Positions 17,510 to 25,296 of a stretch of 64,000 bases of DNA are shown here, piece after piece. Origin of the DNA: Terriglobia bacterium (GTDB lineage Bacteria > Acidobacteriota > Terriglobia > Acidiferrales > UBA7541); NCBI GenBank assembly GCA_020073375.1, contig JAIQFG010000025.1, forward strand, positions 1-64,000, written 5' to 3'. The position numbers were made by a program, and so were the translations under genes. The notes beneath the pieces were generated by a model. That model ran no database searches. It was not told where the DNA came from and saw nothing but the letters and a program-made list of their open reading frames with translations. Every line of letters starts with the position of its first letter. Position 1 is the stretch's first letter.

Positions 17510-19237
17510 TCAGACCTTGCGCAGGCCGGCCGCTTCATAGCGCGTCACCGGAGGCGGCAATTCGCGGCTGATGGCCACTTCGACGATCGCGGCCTTGCCG
17601 GATTCCTCCGCGCGGCGCAGTGCGGGAATGAATTGTTCGGGCGTGGTGACGCGTTCGCCAAACGCGCCAAACGCGCGGGCCACGTCCGCAAACTGCACGT
17701 CCAGAAACTCGCTCGCTTCCGGGCACATCTCCTCGTGCACGTATTTCTGGACGTGATACTCGAACGCCAGCGAGCAATTATTCAGCACGATGTGAATGAC
17801 GGGAGTTTTCATGCGCAACGCGGTCTCAAGTTCGGTGAAGTGATAGCCCGCGCCGCCGTCGCCGTTCAGCGCGAACACGCGCCGCTTCGGCCCCACGGCG
17901 AGCTTCGCGCCGAAGGCCGCCGGAAACGCCCAGCCCAGCGAGCCCGCCGCGCGCAGCGTGTTGCGCCCCGCCTTTTTCTGCTGCAGCACGGTCGACGCCC
18001 ACGCCGCCATGTATCCGGTGTCGGCCACCACTAGATCGTCCGGTCCGACGTGCTGATCGATCAGGCGCATGATGTGATAGGGATTGAGCCGTCCTTCGTA
18101 CATGGGTTCGCGCGATTCGCGCTCCAGATCCACAAGCCACGCGGCCACCGATCCCTGCACCTGCTTGGTCCAGGCCGCCCAGCGGCTGCCGTTCACTTTC
18201 GCGGCGATCGCCGCCTCGCGCAGCATGACCAGCGCTTCGCGCGCGTCGCCCACCGCCGACAACTCCTCGCGATAAGTACGCCCCAGCGAATTCGGATCGA
18301 GATCGAAGTGCGCGATCTTCGTGCCCTTGCGCGGATATTGAAATACGTTGGTGCCCATCGAACTGAGCTTCGTGCCCACGGCCAGGACAAAATCCGCCGC
18401 GCCCAGTGTGTCGTTGGCCACCTTGCGCGAATAGCGCCCGCAAGCTCCCACCGACAGCGGATGCGTTTCCGCGATGCTTCCCTTTCCGGCCATTGTCGTG
18501 ACCACGGGAATGTTCAAGGCTTCGGCCAACGCGGTGAGTTCGGCCCACGCGCCCGAAAGGATCACGCCGCCGCCGGCGATCATCACGGGTTTTTCCGCGC
18601 TGGAGAGCAGCGCGATGGCGCGCTCCACGTCCGGAGCCAGCGGCGCAACGCGGCACGCCGGAGTTTTCATGAATGCAGGCTCGGCATAAATATCGGGAGC
18701 GGTGGCGAGGGGCTTGCCGAACCAGTTCGCCGGAATGCCCAGGTACGTTGGCCCGGGCACGCCGCTCACGGTCGCTCGGACCACGGTGCGAACCACGTCT
18801 GCAATGCGCTCCGGCTCCGGCAGGTCGCCCGCCCATTTGGTGATCGCGGGAAACATGGAAGTCTGCTCAAGTTCCTGATACTCGTAGCGGTGGCGCGTGT
18901 TCGTGGTGGTCGAGCCGCTGATGGAGATGAGCGGGCTGGAAGCCCAGAAGGCGTCGATGATCGACGCGGGCAGGTACGTCGCGCCGGGCCCGAACTGCAC
19001 CAACCCGAACGTCGGCTTTCCGGTCAAGCGAGCATAGGCGTCGGCCATGGCCAGGATCGAACGCTCGCTGCGCCCCAGAACCACCTTTACGCCCTCGTGG
19101 TTTTGCAGATCGATGTGCGGGTTTTGCGGCGCTCCGGTCAGCGTAAACACGTATTCGGCGCCGTAGGCACGGATCATTTTCGCCAGCGCGCGTGAAACCG
19201 TCATCTTCGTATCGGAATTCCCAGCTGGGGTGCTCAT
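17510..19237 (-). CDS. Thiamine-diphosphate-dependent enzyme, acetolactate-synthase-like fold
   Basis: 575 residues from ATG 19237; the frame continues to 19318 without similarity. Three-domain ThDP architecture: N-terminal PYR domain with YVFTLTGAPQNPHI and the conserved glutamate in GRSERSILAMADAYAR; middle domain with PVMIAGGGVILSGAW and KIAHFDLDPNSLGR; C-terminal PP domain with SLGWAFPAAFGAKLA and ThDP/Mg motif NGDGGAGYHFTELETALR ending at VLNNCSLAF. Shares these C-terminal motifs with the protein at 30906-32591. Probably decarboxylates a 2-oxo acid or carries out a carboligation. The substrate is unknown; flanking cyclase, DUF6282 and LigK-like genes suggest a catabolic pathway. Confidence 0.85.
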   Translation of the reverse strand: MSTPAGNSDTKMTVSRALAKMIRAYGAEYVFTLTGAPQNPHIDLQNHEGVKVVLGRSERSILAMADAYARLTGKPTFGLVQFGPGATYLPASIIDAFWASSPLISISGSTTTNTRHRYEYQELEQTSMFPAITKWAGDLPEPERIADVVRTVVRATVSGVPGPTYLGIPANWFGKPLATAPDIYAEPAFMKTPACRVAPLAPDVERAIALLSSAEKPVMIAGGGVILSGAWAELTALAEALNIPVVTTMAGKGSIAETHPLSVGACGRYSRKVANDTLGAADFVLAVGTKLSSMGTNVFQYPRKGTKIAHFDLDPNSLGRTYREELSAVGDAREALVMLREAAIAAKVNGSRWAAWTKQVQGSVAAWLVDLERESREPMYEGRLNPYHIMRLIDQHVGPDDLVVADTGYMAAWASTVLQQKKAGRNTLRAAGSLGWAFPAAFGAKLAVGPKRRVFALNGDGGAGYHFTELETALRMKTPVIHIVLNNCSLAFEYHVQKYVHEEMCPEASEFLDVQFADVARAFGAFGERVTTPEQFIPALRRAEESGKAAIVEVAISRELPPPVTRYEAAGLRKV

Positions 19238-19290
19238 CTCGTTTTTGTCCTTTTGGGTTTGGTTGCGGCTTGCACTCATGCACGAAAAAA

Positions 19291-19420
19291 CTTTCAACAC
19301 AGAGGACACGGAGAACACAGAGAAAGAGAAGAGAGAGAAAAATAAAGGGGGCCAGATGCTTTTAAGGGCTTGCGATCTTGCTTTGTTTTTCTCCGTGCCC
19401 TCTGTGTTCTCTGTGTTAAA
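19291..19420. repeat. Inverted CACAGAG-type repeat, ACACAGAGGACACGGAGA family (copy 1)
   Basis: Left arm reads AACACAGAGGACACGGAGA and the right arm's complement reads AACACAGAGGGCACGGAGA after a duplicated GAACACAGA unit, with a purine-rich spacer. Fills the gap between the cyclase and ThDP enzyme genes. A related shorter element is at 39631-39700. Confidence 0.65.
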
Positions 19421-19436
19421 GCTTTGCCTTCAGCCT

Positions 19437-20423
19437 TTACTTGATCGCCAGCGGATTCACCGGCGAAGCCACCGCGCCCGTCACCGGCAGTGCCGGCGCG
19501 ACGAACATGAATTCATAGCGCTTGTCCTCGCCGCAGTCTTTCGCCAGTTCCTTCAAATTGAAAATCTCGCCCACCGTCAGCCCCATGATCGGAATGGAAA
19601 TCCAGTGCCAGGGCTGGTTGGCGTCGTCCGATTCGTTGGGCCGCACTTCGGCGCCCCAAGTGTCGGTGGCGATGGCCGCCACCTGCCTGGCATGCAGCCA
19701 GTCCAGCGTTTCAAACGCGAGCCCCGGAGCGTCGCCGCCCGAATATCCGTCCCACGTTTTCGCCGAAAGCATGGCTTCCATTTGTCCGGTGCGAACGATC
19801 AGGTAATCGCCGCGACCCACCTTTGCGCCGAAGTGCCGCTCGGCCTGGTCGAGCAGATCGTTGGTGACGGCGAACGCATCCGGAAGATATTCCATCCCCA
19901 GCATCCGGGGAATATCGAAGAGCACGCCGCGGCCTACCATGCGATCGGCGGTTTTTTCGATCCCGCACTTCTGCGCGCCCGCCGATGTCACCGTGCGGCA
20001 ATCGTACCCGTTCCACATGTGATCGCCGTAAAAAATATGGCCGAGGCCGTCCCACTGAGTTCCGGCTTGGGTCGGCATGATGATCACGTCGTCCGAGCCG
20101 CGAATCTTCCGGCTGTCCAGCACGCCCGAATAGGCGTCTGTGCCGGTGCGGAGCATCAGGTGGATCGGATTAAAGCGGCCCATGGCCGGATATTTCGTCT
20201 TCCCGCCCTGCGGCCCATGCTGGTCGTAGGGAAGCGCCAGCGAAAATACGCGGCCCCTGCGCACCAGTTGCGCCGCCGCGACGATGTCCTCCGGCCGCGT
20301 GAAGTTGAGCGTCCCGATTTCGTCGTTCGCTCCCCAGCGGCCCCAATTCTTCAGCCGCTCCGCCGCCGCGCGAATGTCGTCCAACGTCAGCTTGCGCGCC
20401 GATGATCCCGTCCCCGCCATCAT
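19437..20423 (-). CDS. Cyclase family protein (kynurenine-formamidase-like) with altered metal motif
   Basis: 328 residues from ATG 20423 (tandem ATGs at 20423 and 20420, preceded by AGGAGGA). Pfam cyclase-type protein: NWGRWGANDEIGTLNF, RVFSLALPYDQHGPQ, MPTQAGTQWDGLGHIFYGDH and DYLIVRTGQ. The canonical metal motif HxGTHxDxxxH reads QAGTQWDGLGH, so two histidines are glutamine while the Asp and last His remain. I recognise the GTQWD variant as a recurrent subgroup. Probably a metal-dependent hydrolase or lactonase in the same minus-strand catabolic run; substrate unknown. Confidence 0.8.
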   Translation of the reverse strand: MMAGTGSSARKLTLDDIRAAAERLKNWGRWGANDEIGTLNFTRPEDIVAAAQLVRRGRVFSLALPYDQHGPQGGKTKYPAMGRFNPIHLMLRTGTDAYSGVLDSRKIRGSDDVIIMPTQAGTQWDGLGHIFYGDHMWNGYDCRTVTSAGAQKCGIEKTADRMVGRGVLFDIPRMLGMEYLPDAFAVTNDLLDQAERHFGAKVGRGDYLIVRTGQMEAMLSAKTWDGYSGGDAPGLAFETLDWLHARQVAAIATDTWGAEVRPNESDDANQPWHWISIPIMGLTVGEIFNLKELAKDCGEDKRYEFMFVAPALPVTGAVASPVNPLAIK

Positions 20424-20520
20424 TCCTCCTCGTCCCTCAACACGCCGCCCAACCGCGCCGATGCGATCGAACATTGTACTGAAATCACGCGCAAAGCGCC
20501 TGCGATTTTCAGGGGATTTT

Positions 20521-20599
20521 GGTAGCGTAGACTTCAGTCTGCGCGGTTTAGATCTGACACGCGCGAAACTTAAACCGCGCAGACTGAACTCTACGCCAC
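20521..20599. repeat. Palindromic element GGTAGCGTAGACTTCAGTCT
   Basis: Left arm GGTAGCGTAGACTTCAGTCT, then GCGCGGTTTA; right arm TAAACCGCGCAGACTGAACT, then CTACGCCACC. Inverted repeat of about 30 bases with one or two mismatches around a 20-base spacer, between the esterase and cyclase genes. Only copy of this family in the window. Confidence 0.75.
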
Positions 20600-20624
20600 C
20601 AAAAACGTCGCCAGGTTTTCGAGG

Positions 20625-22235
20625 CTAGGATGCAGTCTGCGCGGCCCTGAGTGCGATCCGCTCTTTGCCGTTCGGGTCGTTGATCGTTTTGCACTCGTTG
20701 TTGAAGATCATGGTGGCGCGCTGCGTGTTATTGAAGGCGGGCCAATTCGGCAAACCCTTGTGATTGGGATTTCCGCTGCGCGCGAACGCCGCCCAGGCAT
20801 TGCTCATTCGTTCCGCCAGCAAATAGCGTTCGCGTCCCGCGCCGGTCATGGCTTCATCTATATCAATATTGTCGAAAACAAATGGGAGTTCCAGCGTGTG
20901 AAAAGCTTTGAGCTTTCCATCGCGCACCGGCGATCTCCAGGTGAAGTAATACATATAGACCGGCGCCGCGGCTTGCGCCGCTTTGCGTTCCGCCTGCGCC
21001 AGCACGCCTTCCCGGAACATCACGTCCGAGGCCAAAATCAGTTCCACGTCAATGTTGACGATGCCGGGGCGCCCCTTGCGATACGCGGCGATCAAGCGAT
21101 CCGCCTCGGCGTCGGCCGTGCCAAGGATTTGCTTTACGCGCGCGCGCAACGAGGCGTCGTCGATCGGATTCAGTTCTTGATTCTTAAAAAACGTAACTTC
21201 GGTTTCGACCGTGCCGGTCAGCAGCGGCACGCTTGCGGAAATTTCGGGCGCGGCCGGATCGAACGGATTCGTGGGCAGCGTGTGCCCATCAACTACGGGA
21301 CCGAACGCGGCCAAGGGATTGGCTCCTCCGCTCGCCATCGCCGCCACGAGTTGATCCACGGGGAGTTTCTGCAGTTCGTCGATCTGCCCGGCCTTTAAAC
21401 CCAGCCGTTGCAAAAATTGTTCCGCCCAAGCAGTCGCTTCCGCGCGGGTTTTCCCCTTCACTTGCGAGCCGCTTTCAATGATGGCGCGATGAAAAAAACC
21501 CTTGGCCGCGGGCATGGCCATCAGCGCGCTGATTTTCGCCGCGCCTCCCGACTGGCCGAACAGGGTCACGTTCGCCGGGTCGCCGCCAAACGCGGAAACG
21601 TTGTCTCGCACCCATTCGAGAGCCAGCACCAGGTCGAGCATTCCCACGTTGCTTGCGTGCGCAAACTTCTCGCCGCCAAGTTCCGCGAGATACAGATAGC
21701 CGAACACGTTGAGGCGGTGATTGAGCGTGATCACGACGACGTCCTGCGTGCGCGCCAGATTCGCGCCGTCATACAGGAGGAAGCCGCCCGAACCGGTGAC
21801 GTATCCGCCGCCATGCACGTAGACTATGACGGGCCGTTTTCCCGCGCCGCCCAGGCCCGGCGCCCAGACGTTCAGGACCAGGCAGTCTTCGCCCGCGGGT
21901 TCGTCGCGGTCCATGGCCGCTACTTCCGGAATCAGCGTGGACGGTCCATGCGGCGACCGGTGCCCCAGCAGCGTCGTCTCGCGCACGCCGGTCCACGATT
22001 TTGGATTTACCGGAGGAAGAAATCGCCGCGCGCCCTCGGTCGAATCTCCGTAAGGAATGCCCTTGAATGCAAAAACATTTTTGAGACGAATGCCTCGCAC
22101 TTTTCCGGCGGTGGTGGGCACGACCGGGCTTGGCGTAGCGCCTTCGGCGTGCACGGCCCGGCTCAGCGCCCCGCCGGTCAGGAGTCCCGCGGCGGCCAGC
22201 GTGCCGCGGCCCAGGAACATTCGCCGGTTGATCAT
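20625..22235 (-). CDS. Tat-exported carboxylesterase type B
   Basis: 536 residues from ATG 22235 (GGAG seven bases upstream). Twin-arginine-like signal NRRMFLGRGTLAAAGLLTGG predicts export of a folded enzyme. Alpha/beta-hydrolase of the COesterase family: FKGIPYGDS, EDCLVLNVWAP, VIVYVHGGGYVTGSGG (oxyanion hole), nucleophile elbow FGQSGGAAKI, acidic residue around TVETEVTFF and catalytic His in AFHTLELPFVFDN. It hydrolyses carboxylic esters in the periplasm. It probably feeds the downstream cytoplasmic cyclase and ThDP steps, but no transporter is encoded here. Length matches the family. Confidence 0.9.
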   Translation of the reverse strand: MINRRMFLGRGTLAAAGLLTGGALSRAVHAEGATPSPVVPTTAGKVRGIRLKNVFAFKGIPYGDSTEGARRFLPPVNPKSWTGVRETTLLGHRSPHGPSTLIPEVAAMDRDEPAGEDCLVLNVWAPGLGGAGKRPVIVYVHGGGYVTGSGGFLLYDGANLARTQDVVVITLNHRLNVFGYLYLAELGGEKFAHASNVGMLDLVLALEWVRDNVSAFGGDPANVTLFGQSGGAAKISALMAMPAAKGFFHRAIIESGSQVKGKTRAEATAWAEQFLQRLGLKAGQIDELQKLPVDQLVAAMASGGANPLAAFGPVVDGHTLPTNPFDPAAPEISASVPLLTGTVETEVTFFKNQELNPIDDASLRARVKQILGTADAEADRLIAAYRKGRPGIVNIDVELILASDVMFREGVLAQAERKAAQAAAPVYMYYFTWRSPVRDGKLKAFHTLELPFVFDNIDIDEAMTGAGRERYLLAERMSNAWAAFARSGNPNHKGLPNWPAFNNTQRATMIFNNECKTINDPNGKERIALRAAQTAS

Positions 22236-22269
22236 GGTGCTCTCCATGTCACGGAAAAACAAAAAGCGC

Positions 22270-22359
22270 CGTCATTCCGAAGCGCGTTTCTCGCCGAGGA
22301 ATCCCTCCTCCTTTTGCGCTTCAACCCGGGAGGGATTCCTCACTCCGTTCGGAATGACG
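22270..22359. repeat. Palindromic intergenic element, CGTCATTCCGA family (copy 2)
   Basis: CGTCATTCCGA at the left and TCGGAATGACG-type complement at the right, with inner arms GAGGAATCCCTCC/GGAGGGATTCCTC. Directly upstream of the carboxylesterase start. Confidence 0.8.
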
Positions 22360-22396
22360 AAAAAACCATTTTTTTTTGGCTGCAGGCCCGCCCGCG

Positions 22397-23194
22397 CTAA
22401 TTTTTTGGTTTGTAGTCGCGCCCCGGAAGGTTGTCGCGATGGTTCACGTCGTCATCGTATTTCTTGAGTTCGGAAATCGTGCACGGATGCGCGTCCAGAG
22501 TCCATTTCGTCAGCTTGTAAAAATAAGTGATGTTCCAGGGCTTGGCATAAACCGCGGGATCGTCGAAAGTGAACACAATCTTCAGCGTGTCGTGGTCCAC
22601 GCGCTGCCAGCGTTCGGTCTGGTGCATGGACTCGGTGAGCGGCAAGCCCTGCCAGGTGAGAAATTGCTTGCCGTTGTACCCGCGCGATTCGACGACGAAG
22701 ACGTCCCCTTCCCATTTCCCAATCGAATAGCCCATGAAGTCCGGCTCCAGATCGTCAGGGAAGTCGCGCTTGTCCGTCCAGATTTCGCGCCAGTTGTCGT
22801 AGTATTCGAAGTGCTGCAGGAGCCTGTCGCGCGCGTAAATATTTTCAAACGGGCGCGGCGTAAAAAAATTCCGCGCCGTGCCGTACGGATCGCAATCGAG
22901 CACGTCCCCCGCGTCGATGAATTTCTTGTTGGCCAGGTATTTTGCCCGTCCCGCGTCGTTGAACGGCGGCAGAGGATCCGGATGCCCGCCCAGATCGAGC
23001 GGATGGACCTCGCCCTTGGGTTGCAGGCCGGGGGCCGGATTCCATACGCCGGAGAAATCGTGCGGGTCGAATGTTGCGGACTTGGCGATGGACGCGGCCG
23101 AGCGCACAGGGGAAGCGGTCTGCGCGATCGCCGCGGAAGAAAAGGCGGTCACCGCAACCAGCGTGAAGATCATTCGCCCGGCAAGATTTCGCAT
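22397..23194 (-). CDS. Secreted protein of unknown function with WEGD motif, partner of DUF6152 protein (copy 2)
   Basis: 265 residues from ATG 23194 preceded by AAAGGAG; a TTG three bases upstream is in frame but not needed. Signal peptide MIFTLVAVTAFSSAAIAQ, then DFSGVWNPAPG, DCDPYGTARNFF, FEYYDNWREIW, GYSIGKWEGDVFVVESRGYNG, WQRVDHDTLKIVFTFDDPAVY and a Cys near the C-terminus (HPCTISE). The motif order follows the protein at 8534-9331, with the same length but much divergence. It lies 53 bases downstream of the second DUF6152 gene. Periplasmic; no catalytic residues recognised. Confidence 0.8.
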   Translation of the reverse strand: MRNLAGRMIFTLVAVTAFSSAAIAQTASPVRSAASIAKSATFDPHDFSGVWNPAPGLQPKGEVHPLDLGGHPDPLPPFNDAGRAKYLANKKFIDAGDVLDCDPYGTARNFFTPRPFENIYARDRLLQHFEYYDNWREIWTDKRDFPDDLEPDFMGYSIGKWEGDVFVVESRGYNGKQFLTWQGLPLTESMHQTERWQRVDHDTLKIVFTFDDPAVYAKPWNITYFYKLTKWTLDAHPCTISELKKYDDDVNHRDNLPGRDYKPKN

Positions 23195-23247
23195 CAATAT
23201 ACTCCTTTCGCGGCTCAGACTTTTCTAGCGTACGGTCGCACCGCAGG

Positions 23248-23649
23248 CTACCGCGACGGCAATTCTCCGATCGAGCCGCCCGTCAGTTCTTTTCCGCTGG
23301 GCAGCACCACCTTGCGAATCATCCCCACGGGATTGCCCCGCACGCTCGGAGCGAACGTGATCGAAATCTCATCCCCGGCATGCAGCGTCTCCTTGTTCCA
23401 GCCCGCGCGTTTCAGGACCGCCGGAGCGAGCGTCTCGACCGCCCAATTGACGACCTTTCCCGAACTGTCCTTCGCGTCCACAAAAACCTGGCAATGCGGA
23501 TTGGCCCAGTGAAATTCCGTCACCGTGCCCTTCAGCGTAACCAGATTCTTCGTGTCGTATTCGGAACCGCCGTGATGCGCGAACGCCGTGACGCCGAGCA
23601 GAAGCATGGCGGCAGTCAGTCCCAGCAACGCTCCCAGTCTTTTTCCCAT
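23248..23649 (-). CDS. DUF6152 family secreted protein (copy 2)
   Basis: 133 residues from ATG 23649, with CGGGAGG upstream. Signal peptide ends in LLGVTAFA, an A-x-A cleavage site, so the mature protein should begin HHGGSEYDTKN. Then LVTLKGTVTEFHWANPHCQV, SSGKVVNWAVETL and HAGDEISITFAPS. A much longer open frame on this strand reaching 25335 is a shadow of tcuA. Shares the HHG start, LKGTV and NPH with copy 1 and is the first gene of the minus-strand run that faces tcuA. Confidence 0.85.
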   Translation of the reverse strand: MGKRLGALLGLTAAMLLLGVTAFAHHGGSEYDTKNLVTLKGTVTEFHWANPHCQVFVDAKDSSGKVVNWAVETLAPAVLKRAGWNKETLHAGDEISITFAPSVRGNPVGMIRKVVLPSGKELTGGSIGELPSR

Positions 23650-23840
23650 GGGACACCTCCCGGAGGAAATTCCTTTGGCGCGCGGATTTGCCGGATGGTG
23701 CATGGCCGTTTGACACCTGGGAAATTCCGGCCCTGCGTGCGATTCTGTGCGAACGATATCCCCGGCATTTTCCAGTGTCAAGCTGGGACAAGATTTCCGA
23801 GTCAGGGCAGTCGATCGCAACCGCAGGCGTGGCGCTGGGG

Positions 23841-23846
23841 TATACT
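23841..23846 (+). promoter_or_regulatory. Candidate -10 box for tcuAB
   Basis: TATACT 53 bases before the tcuA ATG in the 249-base divergent gap (23650-23898). The -35 region is not convincing. The opposite-strand promoter for the DUF6152 gene must lie in the same gap. Confidence 0.35.
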
Positions 23847-23898
23847 TTCTAATCGCGCGCGATCGCCTCAATCGCAGAACAATTTTCAAGGGAGCAGA

Positions 23899-25296
23899 AT
23901 GTCCGAGAAGTATGACGTACTGGTTGTAGGCGGCGGGAACGCGGCGCTGTGCGCGGCGATTTCCGCGCGCGAGGCCGGGGCCCGCGTGATGGTGCTGGAG
24001 CGCTCGCCGGAAAATGAGCGCGGGGGAAACACGCGGCACACGCGAAATATCCGGTGCACGCACGCCGCCGCCGACCAGTTTTTTTCCGGGCCTTATTCGG
24101 AACAGGAGCACCTGCAGGATTTGATCGGGGTGACCGGAGGCCCTGCCAATCTCGATCTGGCAAAGCTGGCGGTGCGCGAATCGAGCCAACTGCCTGCGTG
24201 GATGAGCGGGCACGGCGTGCACTGGCAGCAGCCGCTGGCCGGAACGCTGCATCTGGGCCGCACGAACCGCTGGTTTCTCGGTGGCGGCAAGGCCATGCTC
24301 AACACGTATTACCGCGAAGCGGCGCGCATGGAGATCGATGTGCGCTACAACGCGCGCGTGGAAGAACTCATCATCGAAAACAGCCGCTTCGATGCCGTGC
24401 GGCTCGCGCATGCAAATGGCGGCGCGGGGGAAATCGTCCGCGCCGGAGCCGTGGTCGTCGCCGCCGGGGGATATGAAGCGAACATCGAGTGGCTCAAGCG
24501 GCACTGGGGCGACGCGGCCGATAATTTCATCATTCGCGGGTCCGCCTACAACGACGGCCAGCTGCTGGCCGCGCTTATGAAATGCGGCGCGAAATCGATG
24601 GGCGACCCGAAAGGGTTTCACGCCATTGCCGTGGACGCGCGCGCGCCGAAATTCGACGGCGGGATTGTGACACGGCTCGACGTGGTTCCGTTCGGCATCG
24701 TGGTGAACCGGGACGCGCGCCGTTTTTATGACGAAGGCCAGGACATCTGGCCCAAGCGCTACGCCATCTGGGGAACGCTGATCGCGGGACAGCCGGGGCA
24801 GATTGCCTACGGCATCGTGGACGCAAAAGCCATTGATCGCTTTTTGCCACCGATGTTCAAGCCGTACAAGGCCGATACGCTGGAGGCGCTTGCGCCGCAA
24901 CTGGGGCTCGACTCGCGGACATTTGTGGAAACCGTAACGGAATACAATCGCGCGGCAGCGGCAAATACGGAGATCCACATGGAACGCCTGGACGGCGTGG
25001 GCACGCAAGGCCTGACGCCGCCGAAAAGCAACTGGGCGCTGCCCATCGATCGCGCGCCGTTCTACGGCCTGCCGCTGCGCCCGGGAATCACGTTCACGTA
25101 CATGGGAGTCGCCGTGGACGAATGCGCGCGCGTGCTGGATCAATCCGGCCGGCCATTCCAGAATGTGCACGCCGCGGGAGAAATCATGTCCGGAAATATT
25201 CTGACCAAGGGATACCTGGGAGGCTTCGGCCTTACCATCGGCTCGGTGTTCGGGCGAATCGCGGGCAGAGAGGCGGCGTCGAATGCCCGGGCTTGA
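23899..25296 (+). CDS. tcuA: FAD-dependent dehydrogenase, tricarballylate dehydrogenase (TcuA)-like
   Basis: 465 residues from ATG 23899, preceded by GGGAG. N-terminal FAD-binding Rossmann motif DVLVVGGGNAALCAAISARE, acidic strand VLERSPENERGGNTRHT, then AGAVVVAAGGYEANIEWL. C-terminal FAD-contact region FQNVHAAGEIMSGNI and KGYLGGFGLTIGSVFGR. Belongs to the fumarate reductase/succinate dehydrogenase flavoprotein fold, closest to TcuA, which oxidises tricarballylate to cis-aconitate. Overlaps tcuB by 14 bases, so they are translationally coupled. The transporter TcuC and regulator TcuR of enteric operons are absent, so the true substrate may be another tricarboxylate or dicarboxylate. Confidence 0.82.
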   Translation: MSEKYDVLVVGGGNAALCAAISAREAGARVMVLERSPENERGGNTRHTRNIRCTHAAADQFFSGPYSEQEHLQDLIGVTGGPANLDLAKLAVRESSQLPAWMSGHGVHWQQPLAGTLHLGRTNRWFLGGGKAMLNTYYREAARMEIDVRYNARVEELIIENSRFDAVRLAHANGGAGEIVRAGAVVVAAGGYEANIEWLKRHWGDAADNFIIRGSAYNDGQLLAALMKCGAKSMGDPKGFHAIAVDARAPKFDGGIVTRLDVVPFGIVVNRDARRFYDEGQDIWPKRYAIWGTLIAGQPGQIAYGIVDAKAIDRFLPPMFKPYKADTLEALAPQLGLDSRTFVETVTEYNRAAAANTEIHMERLDGVGTQGLTPPKSNWALPIDRAPFYGLPLRPGITFTYMGVAVDECARVLDQSGRPFQNVHAAGEIMSGNILTKGYLGGFGLTIGSVFGRIAGREAASNARA

